DNA from: Minisyncoccus sp041663305
GTDB taxonomy: Bacteria; Patescibacteriota; Minisyncoccia; Minisyncoccales; Minisyncoccaceae
DNA: 64,000 nt
Direction: 5' to 3'
Assembly (NCBI GenBank): GCA_041663305.1
Contig: JBAYMT010000001.1
Span: 1-64,000 of the forward strand
The position numbers and the translations under genes are program-made. The notes beneath the pieces were generated by a model. The model had not been told where the DNA came from. It made no database searches and saw only the letters and a list, made by a program, of their open reading frames with translations. The number at the start of each line of letters is the position of its first letter. Positions within the stretch are counted from its first letter, which is position 1. Of this stretch, positions 1 through 7,665 are shown in pieces.

Positions 1-120
1 AGAGGGTTGATATCTACGCGTTACTAACCCTTACGCCGCTGCCCTTGCGGGCCGCTTGACTTGCATGCCTTATCCACGTCGCCAGCGTTCATCCTGAGCT
101 AGGATCAAACTCTCAAAAAA
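1..120 (-). rRNA. rrs: 16S ribosomal RNA, 5' end (partial)
   Basis: The minus strand reads AGAGTTTGATCCTAGCTCAG at 94-113, followed by GATGAACGCTGGCG and GCATGCAAGTC, which are universal landmarks of the first 60 bases of bacterial 16S rRNA. The gene runs off the left edge, so only helices 1-6 and part of V1 are present. The mature 5' end is estimated at about 120 from the usual offset before AGAGTTTG. The site differs from the standard 27F primer by A instead of G in the TGGCTCAG part. A strong promoter and a leader hairpin lie upstream. Confidence 0.97.
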
Positions 121-131
121 AATTTAAGACG

Positions 132-167
132 GAACAACTCTAAAAAACTTAATATTAACGGTTGTTC
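132..167 (-). other. rRNA leader inverted repeat (possible processing stem)
   Basis: GAACAAC and GTTGTTC form a 7-bp inverted repeat about 12-47 bases before the 16S 5' end. Its position between promoter and 16S suits a precursor processing or antitermination structure. That role is inferred from position only. Confidence 0.35.
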
Positions 168-234
168 AAAATTTATAACTATGCTTAACTATTTCTATTC
201 AGATTTCAATGATCATTCGCAAATTAACAAAGAC

Positions 235-263
235 ATCTTAGCGTCCTTCATAACATTTGTCAA
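235..263 (-). promoter_or_regulatory. Sigma-70-type promoter of the rRNA operon
   Basis: On the minus strand TTGACA (258-263) is separated by exactly 17 bases from TAAGAT (235-240). Transcription would start near 228 and read into 16S rRNA, giving a leader of roughly 110 bases. The -35 box is a perfect consensus and the -10 box matches at five of six positions. Confidence 0.8.
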
Positions 264-584
264 GTTGAAATATTTCTATTTTAAGAGATAAAAATATGAA
301 GAAATTCTTTTGTTAGTTTACTACAAAAAAAATTGTTAAAAGTCATTCAACAATACTGTATTTATACCAAAACGAATTAATAAAGTCAAATTTTATCTAC
401 AAAAGAAAGCTTGGTTTTAGCCAAGTATTTTTTCTTTTAGCTCTCTATTTTTTTCGATTAGTATATTCATCAGCCTTGCTTCAGTTTACGCCCTTTGTTG
501 TGAATACCTGAAATGGCTATTGGCAACCGTTTCGTAAGTAAATGTTGGGCTGTTTCCTCTTATCATGTTCCTCATTTCTGATGT
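264..584. other. Intergenic region upstream of the rRNA promoter
   Basis: No convincing gene is present. The only structure seen is a CTTGG/CCAAG hairpin at 410-425 followed by a T-run on the plus strand, which could be a terminator. The rest is AT-rich sequence without an open frame of note. Confidence 0.4.
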
Positions 585-1115
585 CTAAAAAAATTGAGAA
601 ACAAATTGGGGAAAGAAAAATATGAAAATGAGGGATAGTAATAAAATCAAACCGTACGAAACTATATTCGCGATTAAAGATGTTTTAATCACTAGTTTCC
701 AGGCAGTATTTTTTGAAAAGATTTTTAGCAAACAGGCTTCAATTAAAAATGTAAGAATAAAACAAATTAAAAATAAAAGTATAAGAAAAATATAAAAGGT
801 CTCATTCTTAGTTAAAAAAGAGTAAAAATAAGAGATACTTATAATCATTAGAATAGATGATAATAGAAATCCCAAAAAGGTACTAATCAAATTAATTATA
901 AATGACTTTATAAATGCCGTACCGAGTTTTTTATATACTAGAGCACTAAAAACAGGTGCTTCTATAAGAGAAATTAAAGCAATTAAAACTATGGTTATGG
1001 GCCATAGTGTTGGCCAAGTAAAAAACATTATTGGCCCTACTATCATATCTGCAAAACAAAAGAGAGGTATAAACAATAGAGACGTAATTATTGAGAATAT
1101 TTTTTTGAGTGTCAT
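585..1115 (-). CDS. Orphan multi-pass membrane protein
   Basis: A 176-residue, strongly hydrophobic protein. About five membrane segments can be seen, at roughly residues 7-27, 36-58, 68-98, 104-128 and 145-170. Basic residues lie at the N-terminus and in the loops. I do not recognise the family. The first hydrophobic stretch ends in F-A-D and could act as a signal sequence or anchor. The gene stands alone between the rRNA promoter region and a degenerate structured repeat, and shares no operon with a gene of known role. Confidence 0.6.
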   Translation of the reverse strand: MTLKKIFSIITSLLFIPLFCFADMIVGPIMFFTWPTLWPITIVLIALISLIEAPVFSALVYKKLGTAFIKSFIINLISTFLGFLLSSILMIISISYFYSFLTKNETFYIFLILLFLICFILTFLIEACLLKIFSKNTAWKLVIKTSLIANIVSYGLILLLSLIFIFFFPQFVSQFF

Positions 1116-1175
1116 GTGTTTTGATTTGTTAAATTTGTATTAATAATAACAAATTTTGAGTGTTTTAGGGAGAGT

Positions 1176-1260
1176 GGTTAGTCTATACTGATGGGTAGAC
1201 TGATTTGCCCTTCGGATTTTTCTTGTGAAAAATTCTGGTTTTGATATTTTACTGAGCTAT
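1176..1260 (-). repeat. Structured repeat family A, degenerate copy (E1)
   Basis: On the minus strand a hairpin TTTTTCACAAGAAAAA is followed by CCGAAGGGCAAATC and a GTCTACCCATCAGTATAGACT tail. The same hairpin, CGAAGGG junction and AAATC end occur in the intact copy at 2407-2490. The tail matches that of the copy ending at 2046. The first half of the unit is missing, so this is a truncated copy and the most distal from tRNA-Thr. Confidence 0.6.
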
Positions 1261-1306
1261 ATTATAATTCAAAAATAAACACTTAAAATAATTAAGTGTT
1301 CGGCGA

Positions 1307-1741
1307 CTAGTCATCGTGACCAGTTTTAACTTTTGAAATTGCAAAGACGGTCTGATGGAACCGAAGATTTATAAAATCTACTAACCCGCTCATAATCACA
1401 ACATAGCCACACAGCTTAACGAAATTCCGTTCGCTCTCGAAGCCTAGTATCCTAAGAATACTGCTCGTATCAAGAATTTCACTGAAACGAGAGAAGCATT
1501 TTGAGGGATCTGTAAAATCGACTCCAACTCCTTCCTCTCGTATAATTCTTTGGGCAATGCATGTCCACATTCTTATCCTTAGAGGCATAATTTCGTCTGC
1601 ACTTACTCCAATGGCGCTAAGCGTTTCTGTGCAATCACCATATTCTTTAATAAGAGTAAATAGCGGTATTAGATAAGTCGTGCTTGACTCATCCGCTCTC
1701 ACCCTTTCCAATAGTCCTTTAATTAATTCACTATTATCCAT
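1307..1741 (-). CDS. Hypothetical soluble protein
   Basis: A 144-residue protein of mixed charge with no membrane segment and no motif I recognise. It begins after a clear ribosome binding site (TTTAGGAG, about 8-10 bases before ATG), which is unusual here because many genes in the window lack one. A TTGACA box lies further upstream near 1790. The gene is embedded in a region rich in family A repeats. Its codon usage looks less AT-biased than that of its neighbours, so it may be an acquired gene. That is an impression, not a calculation. Confidence 0.55.
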   Translation of the reverse strand: MDNSELIKGLLERVRADESSTTYLIPLFTLIKEYGDCTETLSAIGVSADEIMPLRIRMWTCIAQRIIREEGVGVDFTDPSKCFSRFSEILDTSSILRILGFESERNFVKLCGYVVIMSGLVDFINLRFHQTVFAISKVKTGHDD

Positions 1742-1892
1742 TACATTCGCTCCTAAAGTGCTGTTTATAAACTAGTGCGGATTACATTCTTTGTCAAACA
1801 TTCTTTGAATTCATATTTTATAATTACCTTTTGTAAGACCGAAAGTTTAAATCCAATACTTCCAAATTAGAATTGCTTAGCTTAGATTAATC

Positions 1893-2001
1893 ACGTTCGA
1901 TTGGAGCCGGCAGACGGATTTGTCAGAAAATATTTTTTTACTAAAAAATTTTTCTGACCCCGCTCGGCACCAGTCGTGCCTGCGCGTTCAAATCCGCTCT
2001 G
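1893..2001 (-). repeat. Structured repeat family A, copy E2
   Basis: On the minus strand the unit opens with GCGGATTTGAAC, the inverse of the tRNA-Thr T-arm. It continues with hairpin GGCAC-GACTG-GTGCC, junction GAGCGGGG, then a long A/T hairpin flanked by TCAGAAAA and TTTTCTGA. It closes with CAAATCCGTCTGCCGGCTCC, a direct copy of the tRNA-Thr T-arm and acceptor 3' strand. It is nearly identical over about 105 bases to the copy at 2529-2637. Confidence 0.85.
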
Positions 2002-2045
2002 TATATATTTCGATATTTAATCACCATCGCTGATTAATCTATGCT

Positions 2046-2227
2046 GACGGGCAGACGGATTTGCCTCTCGGTCGCTTTCTGCTGAAAGCGCCTCAAGGCC
2101 AGGCTCAGCCCTCAATCTGTTTCGCATAAAAATTTGCTAATTTTTTGCTCAACTCCCGACTCGCTGCCAGTCGCAGCTCCGTCCTTGATTATTATTAAAT
2201 AATCAAGCCGCCTTCAAATCCGTCTTC
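2046..2227 (-). repeat. Structured repeat family A, composite copy E3
   Basis: A longer unit on the minus strand. It opens with AGACGGATTTGAAG, followed by a CTTGATTATT/AATAATCAAG hairpin and then GCTGC-GACTG-GCAGC with junction GAGTCGGG. Next come an AAATTAGCAAATTT hairpin and a second half with GGGCTGAGCC, GGCCTTGAGG, a CTTTCAGCAGAAAG hairpin and ACCGAGAGGCAAATCCGTCTG. It appears to be two units fused in tandem. Both ends again mirror the tRNA-Thr T-arm. Confidence 0.75.
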
Positions 2228-2269
2228 TGACTACAATAAAAGAGACTAGTTTTAAACTATTATTATTAA

Positions 2270-2370
2270 CGGATTTGCCTCTCGGTCGCTTTCTGCTGAA
2301 AGCGCCTCAAGGCCTGGCTCAGCCCTCAATCGGGCTTCCGGCTTCAAATCCGTCTGCCTGCCGCAGGCAC
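2270..2370 (-). repeat. Structured repeat family A, copy E4
   Basis: Minus strand order: a GCCTGCGGCAGGC hairpin, then AGACGGATTTGAAGC. Next come stem AGCCC with a GATTGA loop and GGGCT, junction GAGCCAGGCC, hairpin CTTTCAGCAGAAAG, then ACCGAGAGGCAAATCCG. The second half is the same as in E3, while the first hairpin has a different stem. A 67-codon open frame across this unit is an artefact of the repeat. Confidence 0.75.
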
Positions 2371-2406
2371 TCCAATAAAAAATCCACCCTTTTAATGTGG
2401 AGCCTA

Positions 2407-2490
2407 ACGGATTTGCCCTTCGGATTTTTCTGGTGAAAAATTCTCAGGGCCTGGGTTTTTACCAGTCGTAAAAACCCTTCAAATCCTCTG
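2407..2490 (-). repeat. Structured repeat family A, copy E5
   Basis: Minus strand order: GGATTTGAAG, then an extended hairpin GGTTTTTAC-GACTG-GTAAAAACC. This is followed by junction AGGCCCTGA, hairpin TTTTTCACCAGAAAAA, and CCGAAGGGCAAATCCG. The first stem is A/T-rich here but G/C-rich in other copies, while the GACTG loop is unchanged. Confidence 0.8.
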
Positions 2491-2528
2491 ATATAATTCC
2501 AAAGCCAACCTGCCTCACACAATCAATT

Positions 2529-2637
2529 ACGTTCGACGGGAGCCGGCAGACGGATTTGTCAGAAAATATTTTTTTACTAAAAAATTTTTCTGACCCCGCT
2601 CGGCACCAGTCGTGCCTGCGCGTTCAAATCCGTCTGA
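2529..2637 (-). repeat. Structured repeat family A, copy E6 (nearest tRNA-Thr)
   Basis: Near-identical twin of the copy at 1893-2001. It has the same GGCAC-GACTG-GTGCC hairpin, the same A/T hairpin, and ends matching the T-arm and acceptor of tRNA-Thr. It lies immediately beyond the terminator-like hairpin of tRNA-Thr. Confidence 0.85.
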
Positions 2638-2640
2638 TCG

Positions 2641-2688
2641 GCTATAACAAAAAGAGAGGCTAATTACATTAGTCTCTCTTTTTGTTAT
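2641..2688 (-). terminator. Terminator-like hairpin after tRNA-Thr
   Basis: A long imperfect inverted repeat (AACAAAAAGAGAG...CTCTCTTTTTGTT) begins directly after the encoded CCA and ends in a T-rich strand on the minus strand. It fits a tRNA terminator or trailer. Confidence 0.6.
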
Positions 2689-2763
2689 TGGAGCCGGCAG
2701 ACGGATTTGAACCCCCGACCTACTGTTTACAAAACAGTTGCTCTACCACTGAGCTATGCCGGC
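2689..2763 (-). tRNA. tRNA-Thr (anticodon TGT)
   Basis: The acceptor stem GCCGGCA/TGCCGGC pairs perfectly, with discriminator T and an encoded CCA. The D-arm is GCTC/GAGC, the anticodon arm ACTGT-TTTGTAA-ACAGT places TGT at 34-36, and the T-loop is TTCAAAT. Its T-arm and acceptor 3' half are the sequence duplicated, in both orientations, at the ends of the family A repeats downstream. Confidence 0.95.
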
Positions 2764-2782
2764 AGAAGTGGCCTTGCTTGGC

Positions 2783-3151
2783 CTACTTTTTATTCCTTTT
2801 AACTGGTATTGTGATTTTTAAATCTTTCCAATGATCTTCCATATCTATTCTTCTCTTTTCCGATCTTTCTCTTAGCTTTCCTATCCAATCTGTTGCTCTA
2901 TTATCTGCGCGCAGAAAAAATAATCTCATTTTGTGAAGTCTTTTTTGAAGATGCTCTTCAAGTAAATGCATTCTTTGCTTAAAAGCTATCCTTAGTTTTT
3001 CTTCAGCATCTCTTTTTATCCTTCCAACCGGGAAAACTTCTCTTTCTGGCAATCCGGACAATACTGATACTTTTTTATAAACGAAAAAGGTAAGGCTTAA
3101 AAAGCTAGAAATACACACCACCAAAGAAATTATTTCAAGATTAAAATTCAT
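2783..3151 (-). CDS. Membrane-anchored coiled/basic protein, unknown
   Basis: A 122-residue protein with one N-terminal membrane segment (about residues 6-24) and a long, charged, Arg/Lys/Glu-rich remainder that looks helical. No family is recognised. Its ATG lies inside the last codons of tsf, giving an 11-base overlap in another frame, so translation is likely coupled to EF-Ts. Position suggests it is transcribed with rpsB and tsf. Nothing in the protein itself shows a role in translation. Confidence 0.65.
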   Translation of the reverse strand: MNFNLEIISLVVCISSFLSLTFFVYKKVSVLSGLPEREVFPVGRIKRDAEEKLRIAFKQRMHLLEEHLQKRLHKMRLFFLRADNRATDWIGKLRERSEKRRIDMEDHWKDLKITIPVKRNKK

Positions 3152-3725
3152 ACATTACAAACCTCCTTACAATGATATTTTCGCCTGTTTTGGCTATATA
3201 TTCATTTATTAGAGTTTGGATATTTTTAGTATTATCCTTTACCCACATTTGAGGCAAGAGACAGATTTCTTTTTTAAGTTTCTCCAGCTTTCCGCTAATA
3301 ATGCCCTCCATTATTTCCTTCGGTTTGTTCAGTTCTTTTGCCTGAGCTTCATAAATCTTCTTTTCTTCTGCTATTTTCTCTTCCGGTATGTCTTCTTCTT
3401 TTATGTATTGAGGTTTCATTGAAGCAATCTGCAAGCAGATTTCATGGGCCAATTCGTTAAAATCGTCGCCCCTTGCAACAAAATCTGTTTCGCATGCTAT
3501 TTCTAGCATTACACCAACACGTTTATTCGAGTGGACATACGTTTCTATTATACCACATCCAGCTTCTCTATCACTCTTTTTTTGCGCGACAGCCTGTCCT
3601 CTTTTTTTAAGATATTCTTTTGCTTTTTCTATATCATTACCAGATTCGTCTAAAGCTTTTTTGCAATCGCCCAGAGAAATTCCGGTTTCCTCACGAAGTT
3701 TCTTAACTAATTCTAAGTCTGCCAT
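3141..3725 (-). CDS. tsf: Translation elongation factor Ts
   Basis: Guanine-nucleotide exchange factor for EF-Tu. The N-terminal UBA-like domain (residues 1-45) begins with the typical LVKKLREETG and ends in KEYLKKRG. The core that inserts into EF-Tu carries the TDFVAR motif near residue 80. At 194 residues it is the short form with a single dimerisation half, as in several bacterial lineages. It follows rpsB with a 36-base gap, the classic rpsB-tsf order. Confidence 0.96.
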   Translation of the reverse strand: MADLELVKKLREETGISLGDCKKALDESGNDIEKAKEYLKKRGQAVAQKKSDREAGCGIIETYVHSNKRVGVMLEIACETDFVARGDDFNELAHEICLQIASMKPQYIKEEDIPEEKIAEEKKIYEAQAKELNKPKEIMEGIISGKLEKLKKEICLLPQMWVKDNTKNIQTLINEYIAKTGENIIVRRFVMYEF

Positions 3726-3761
3726 ATTTTATATAAATTAATTTTTAATTGCCTTTTGTAA

Positions 3762-4454
3762 TTAGGCAGCAAAAACTTCTTCTATCTTTTTTAAAATATA
3801 TTCAACAGAACTATAAGCATCGTCATTGGCTGGAATAGGATAATCAGCAAACATCGGATTGGTGTTAGTGTCGGCGATAGCTATAATCTTAACGCCTGTT
3901 TCCCTTGCTTCTTTTACTGCCATAGATTCTTTGTCCATATCAACAATAAACACGATATCGGGCAAAGATTCCATAGTCTTAATACCTCCAAATTTTACTT
4001 CCATTCTTTCAAGGTCTTTTGCCATCTTAAATCTTTCTTTCTTAACATATTTTTTGGCAACCTCGGGATCGCTAAGTTTTGATTCGATTTCTTTGAATGC
4101 TGCAATCCTTTTTCTTATTTCCTTAAAATTGGTAAAAGTTCCTCCAATCCATCTTTCTGTTACGTATGGAGACTTGCATTTTTTTGCTGTTTCAAGCATC
4201 AAGCCCTTAGTCGCGATTTTTGTTCCCACAAAAAGGATTGTTTTTCCTTCCATTTTTGCTTGCTTGACAAAATCGAGGGCTTTATTGAATTTCTCTATCG
4301 TTTGTTCAAGATCAATTAAATAAACTTTATCTTTTGGCTTTGTCACAAAGTTTTTCATCTTTGGATGAAGCTTTGATTTTTGGTGGCCAAAAGCAAGTCC
4401 GGCAGTGATCATCTCGTCTAGAGAAAGGTTATATGTGTTTTTTATTTCTTCCAT
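3762..4454 (-). CDS. rpsB: 30S ribosomal protein S2
   Basis: A 230-residue S2 protein with the family signatures ERWIGGTFTNF (about 100-110), DIVFIVDMDKE near 167 and the PIPANDDA segment near 207. It binds the 16S head/platform junction and is needed for S1 recruitment in bacteria that have S1. It heads the rpsB-tsf operon and has its own promoter at 4523-4551. The transcript is divergent from rpmE. Confidence 0.97.
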   Translation of the reverse strand: MEEIKNTYNLSLDEMITAGLAFGHQKSKLHPKMKNFVTKPKDKVYLIDLEQTIEKFNKALDFVKQAKMEGKTILFVGTKIATKGLMLETAKKCKSPYVTERWIGGTFTNFKEIRKRIAAFKEIESKLSDPEVAKKYVKKERFKMAKDLERMEVKFGGIKTMESLPDIVFIVDMDKESMAVKEARETGVKIIAIADTNTNPMFADYPIPANDDAYSSVEYILKKIEEVFAA

Positions 4455-4522
4455 AATTTACTTTACTTTTTTATCAACAAAAAAAATTAAGAACAAATTT
4501 CTTTGTTGTTTTGTATAACAAA

Positions 4523-4551
4523 TATATAGCATACGAAAGGATTTATGTCAA
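4523..4551 (-). promoter_or_regulatory. Promoter of rpsB-tsf
   Basis: Minus strand TTGACA (4546-4551), a 17-base spacer and TATATA (4523-4528). The predicted start near 4516 leaves a leader of about 60 bases before rpsB. Confidence 0.75.
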
Positions 4552-4634
4552 AAATATTTTGTCTCTTGCATTATTGGCTGTTTTTTGTTATTATTTTCTA
4601 CATAAACAAATAGGCAAAGTTAAAAGCTAATATT

Positions 4635-4844
4635 ATGCAGAAAGAAATCCACCCGAAATACTTTGACAAAGCTACTGTAAAATGTGCTTGCGGCGCTACA
4701 TTTGAAATGGGATCAACTATTGAAAAAATGGAAATAGAAATCTGTTCAAAGTGCCACCCTTTTTATACTGGGAAAGAAAGACCATCTGACCAGATTGGAA
4801 GAGTACAAAAATTCAAGGAAAGAATGTCAAAGAAAAAACAATAA
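4635..4844 (+). CDS. rpmE: 50S ribosomal protein L31 (zinc form)
   Basis: A 69-residue L31 with the zinc-binding cysteines C17, C19, C37 and C40 intact. It begins MQKEIHPKY and ends in a Lys-rich tail, both typical. The cysteines identify the C+ form. It is transcribed away from rpsB and sits upstream of prfA, separated by a terminator-like hairpin. Confidence 0.95.
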   Translation: MQKEIHPKYFDKATVKCACGATFEMGSTIEKMEIEICSKCHPFYTGKERPSDQIGRVQKFKERMSKKKQ

Positions 4845-4856
4845 TAATCGTATTTC

Positions 4857-4892
4857 AGAAAGCCCGCTACAAAATAGAAGGGCTTTCTTATT
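4857..4892 (+). terminator. Terminator after rpmE
   Basis: Hairpin AGAAAGCCC/GGGCTTTCT with TTATT after it. It may partly attenuate read-through into prfA, since no clear second promoter is seen before prfA. Confidence 0.7.
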
Positions 4893-4919
4893 AAAAAAGG
4901 ATATTAATATTTATTTGAT

Positions 4920-5657
4920 ATGGCAGAAAAAAGTACGATCATAATGGAAATTAGAGCAGGAGTAGGAGGAGAAGAGGCTGCTCTTTTCGCCAGCGACCTG
5001 CTTAGAATGTATTCCCGATATGCAATGAACCAAGGCTGGAGGGTTGAGATTTTTAGTATGAACAAAACCGATATCGAAGGAATGAAGGAAGCTATTATAG
5101 AGATAACTGGTGAAGGCGCTTACGATAAATTAAAAAATGAGGGAGGGGTTCACAGAGTGCAAAGGATTCCAAAAACAGAGAAATCTGGCCGAGTCCATAC
5201 TTCTACTGCAACCGTAGCCATCCTTTTTAAGCCTTCAAAAACAGAAATCGACATAAGACCGCAGGATATACGAATGGAAACTTGCAAAGCAAGTGGAGCA
5301 GGCGGACAAAATGTAAACAAAAGAATGACAGCAATAAGGATTGTACATATCCCTACAGGAATGGTGGCCGAATCCAGTTCGGAGCGAGGGCTAGAGCAGA
5401 ACAAGGAAAGCGCCATGGGGTTGCTTGCTGCCAGATTATACAATGAACAGCAGAAAAAACTTGAAGCAGAAATCGGCGGAGCCAGGAGATCACAAATAGG
5501 AACAGCCGGCCGAGAAGAGAAAATAAGGACATACAATTTCCCGCAAGACAGGATTACGGATCATAGGATAAATAAGAATTTCCATGATATCGAAAGCATA
5601 TTGGATGGCAAGGTAGAAAAGATGTTTGATAAGCTTGCCGAAGAATTAAATAAATAA
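4920..5657 (+). CDS. prfA: Peptide chain release factor 1, lacking domain 1
   Basis: Class I release factor that reads UAA/UAG. The codon-reading loop has the RF1-type PxT motif as P-K-T at residues 84-86. The catalytic GGQ is at 128-130, within GAGGQNVNK. The C-terminal KIRTYNFPQDRITDHR block is a clear RF1 signature. At 245 residues the protein lacks the roughly 100-residue N-terminal helical domain 1 of standard RF1 (about 360 residues). The start MAEKSTIIMEIRAGVGGEEA corresponds to the beginning of domain 2. No upstream frame supplies the missing part, because rpmE and its terminator end just before. Confidence 0.9.
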   Translation: MAEKSTIIMEIRAGVGGEEAALFASDLLRMYSRYAMNQGWRVEIFSMNKTDIEGMKEAIIEITGEGAYDKLKNEGGVHRVQRIPKTEKSGRVHTSTATVAILFKPSKTEIDIRPQDIRMETCKASGAGGQNVNKRMTAIRIVHIPTGMVAESSSERGLEQNKESAMGLLAARLYNEQQKKLEAEIGGARRSQIGTAGREEKIRTYNFPQDRITDHRINKNFHDIESILDGKVEKMFDKLAEELNK

Positions 5658-5685
5658 ACAGACTTATACGAGTCTGTTTTAATTT
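5657..5685 (+). terminator. Terminator between convergent prfA and SPFH gene
   Basis: ACAGACT-TATACG-AGTCTGT followed by TTTAATTTT. It lies between two convergent genes and may serve both. Confidence 0.75.
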
Positions 5686-5704
5686 TAAATAAAAAATTTG
5701 ATTT

Positions 5705-7588
5705 TTAAATACTGTCTCCATCTTGATTAAAATCATTGGGTGCGATGGGTTGTATTTTTTTTGTTTCTTGTCCTGGTTCTGATGGGCTTCCTGTTATTAC
5801 GGATTGGAGAACTCGCGCAATAAGCGCTGTTCCAACACTGGAATCACTTCCTCCTTGCCCCGAAACAAGGATTTCTGGTGTAATGACGATCTTGTTAGCT
5901 CCAATCTGTTCAATAATCTTGATAGCTGCGAGATTACCTGCTCCAAATGCAGCAACTTGGCTTGTATAGGCATCTGCTGTGGCCTTGCCCTGAATAGCTA
6001 TTTTATAGGCTTCACCATCGGCAATAGCTTTGGTCGAATCTCGAGTTCCTTCTGCGGCAGCAACTTTAGCACGTGCTTCATTTTCGCTGATTTTGATTGA
6101 CAATTCTGCCCTAACAACCTCTGGCTGCATATTTGCGCGTGCTTCTTTTTCCTTAAGAACAATACGTTCCTGTTCGGTAGTAGCTTCTTGGGTGTATTGC
6201 TTCTCTCGTTGCATTGCGATTTGCTTTTTCTTCTGAGTCTCCAGAAGTTCAGCATCAACGTGGATATATGCAATCAAGAGCCCCTGTGCAGAAACCTTGT
6301 AAATCAAGAATTCTCTCTGTGCCTTTTCTAGGGCTTTACTCTGAAGAATCGCCCTGCTATGGACAAATTCCATCGCATCTGTTTCGCCAGCATGGTTGCG
6401 GAACGTCGCATCGATCAATGGATGAGCGATTTGCTCAATGAGATTATCAACACTTCCAAACCGAGCGATGACCCACGGGGCATTTTCAGGTAAGATACGG
6501 ATAATCATCCTCGTATCTACTTGGAGTTCGAAACCGTCCCTTGAGATGGCGGATATCTGGTTCAGTGCATAGAACGCACTTACACTGCTGTCTTTATCTG
6601 ATGGAATCTGTTCGCGCCTGCCCTCTGCTGCCCAGTCGATAGTAATCGCACTGGTCGGAACAAGGTATGGGGTGTAAGCCAGCGGATTTAAGTTATACTT
6701 GCCTGGGGCAACCGGCTCTTCAAGAATTCCCCGTTGCCTGTTGTTAGTCGTGAGCACAACTTCGCCCCTACCCAGTGCCTGATCAAAACCAGAGGTCGGA
6801 TCTTCAATTTCTGGCAATTTAGCTCTTGCAAGTTCTCGTCCAACATTTGAACGAAGAACCGCAACGTATCCTGGAGGAACTTCTGCAATAGGAACGATTT
6901 TCACATCAAACAGTAATGTGTTGATGTAGTATCTTCCCGGCTGAAGGGTTTCCAACTGGACGCCTCGATACCCCCGGTTATTTATGAACGCCTGGCTATT
7001 TTGAAAATTTGAGCAATCTCCAGTTGGCTCTGGCGCAATCAAATAATCCGATGGCAAAGGAATACCATCTTTTGCGGTCAGAATTGCAAGCTTTTCATCA
7101 GGAACGTTCAGAACCTTCCCTTTCGTAATCACGAATAATTTCGTATTGATACGATAGGTACCGGGACCCAAGATGCCGATTTGAGGTCCTTTGCAACCTC
7201 CATTATTGAGGAAGGCTTTTGCATCTTGGAAACGGTCGCATTCAACCATATCTCCAAGAGCCCGCCCTTCCTTTAATGGCACACCATCGATAGCTTCAAT
7301 AAGTCCAACTTCATCGGTTTTTATTTCAATGACTGGAACTTTGAGTATTTGCCATATAATGGGAATCCTGAAGTGAAGTCCTGGCTGGAGAATGTCGGCT
7401 TGAATTGCCACCTCTCCATTACAGGCAATGATCTTTCCTTGCTGAAGTTCTTTGCCAAACATTTTCTTAACAAGAATTCCCGTCTCATTATCGCGAACAA
7501 GGACAAGTCCGCTAAAGATAAATCTGTAGAGTATTATTAGCCCCACAAGGGCGATAATAATCTCTATTCCCGTCGTAATCAAATCCAT
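5705..7588 (-). CDS. SPFH/band 7 (flotillin-like) membrane protein
   Basis: A 627-residue protein with an N-terminal membrane segment at about residues 8-28. Residues 35-310 hold three diverged repeats, each ending in a P-G-x-Y-x-I/L-N motif (GPGTYRIN, QPGRYYIN, APGKYNLN). Residues 330-500 form a band 7 domain, followed by a Glu/Ala/Lys-rich coiled coil and the flotillin-like AAFGAGNLAAIKIIEQIG segment. Such proteins form oligomeric membrane-microdomain scaffolds. The gene has a consensus promoter and the strongest Shine-Dalgarno (AAGGAGG) seen in this window, which suggests high expression. It is monocistronic. Confidence 0.85.
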   Translation of the reverse strand: MDLITTGIEIIIALVGLIILYRFIFSGLVLVRDNETGILVKKMFGKELQQGKIIACNGEVAIQADILQPGLHFRIPIIWQILKVPVIEIKTDEVGLIEAIDGVPLKEGRALGDMVECDRFQDAKAFLNNGGCKGPQIGILGPGTYRINTKLFVITKGKVLNVPDEKLAILTAKDGIPLPSDYLIAPEPTGDCSNFQNSQAFINNRGYRGVQLETLQPGRYYINTLLFDVKIVPIAEVPPGYVAVLRSNVGRELARAKLPEIEDPTSGFDQALGRGEVVLTTNNRQRGILEEPVAPGKYNLNPLAYTPYLVPTSAITIDWAAEGRREQIPSDKDSSVSAFYALNQISAISRDGFELQVDTRMIIRILPENAPWVIARFGSVDNLIEQIAHPLIDATFRNHAGETDAMEFVHSRAILQSKALEKAQREFLIYKVSAQGLLIAYIHVDAELLETQKKKQIAMQREKQYTQEATTEQERIVLKEKEARANMQPEVVRAELSIKISENEARAKVAAAEGTRDSTKAIADGEAYKIAIQGKATADAYTSQVAAFGAGNLAAIKIIEQIGANKIVITPEILVSGQGGSDSSVGTALIARVLQSVITGSPSEPGQETKKIQPIAPNDFNQDGDSI

Positions 7589-7630
7589 TTTTTCCTCCTT
7601 TTTAATGTGCTGTCCAATAAGGACGTGGTA

Positions 7631-7659
7631 ATATTAAAATATTTAGTCTTTTTTGTCAA
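7631..7659 (-). promoter_or_regulatory. Promoter of the SPFH gene
   Basis: Minus strand TTGACA (7654-7659), 17-base spacer, TAATAT (7631-7636). The leader of about 35 bases contains AAGGAGG just before the ATG. Confidence 0.75.
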
Positions 7660-7665
7660 ATCTTA

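Noticed and set aside
2319..2522. 67-codon open frame on the minus strand in the tRNA-Thr repeat array
   Set aside because: It runs through two family A repeat units and the spacer between them. Its sequence is that of the repeats, so it is not a gene.
1893..2637. Possible CRISPR array
   Set aside because: Units are of unequal length with internal hairpins and ends matching tRNA-Thr. There are no uniform repeats or spacers, and no cas genes in the window.
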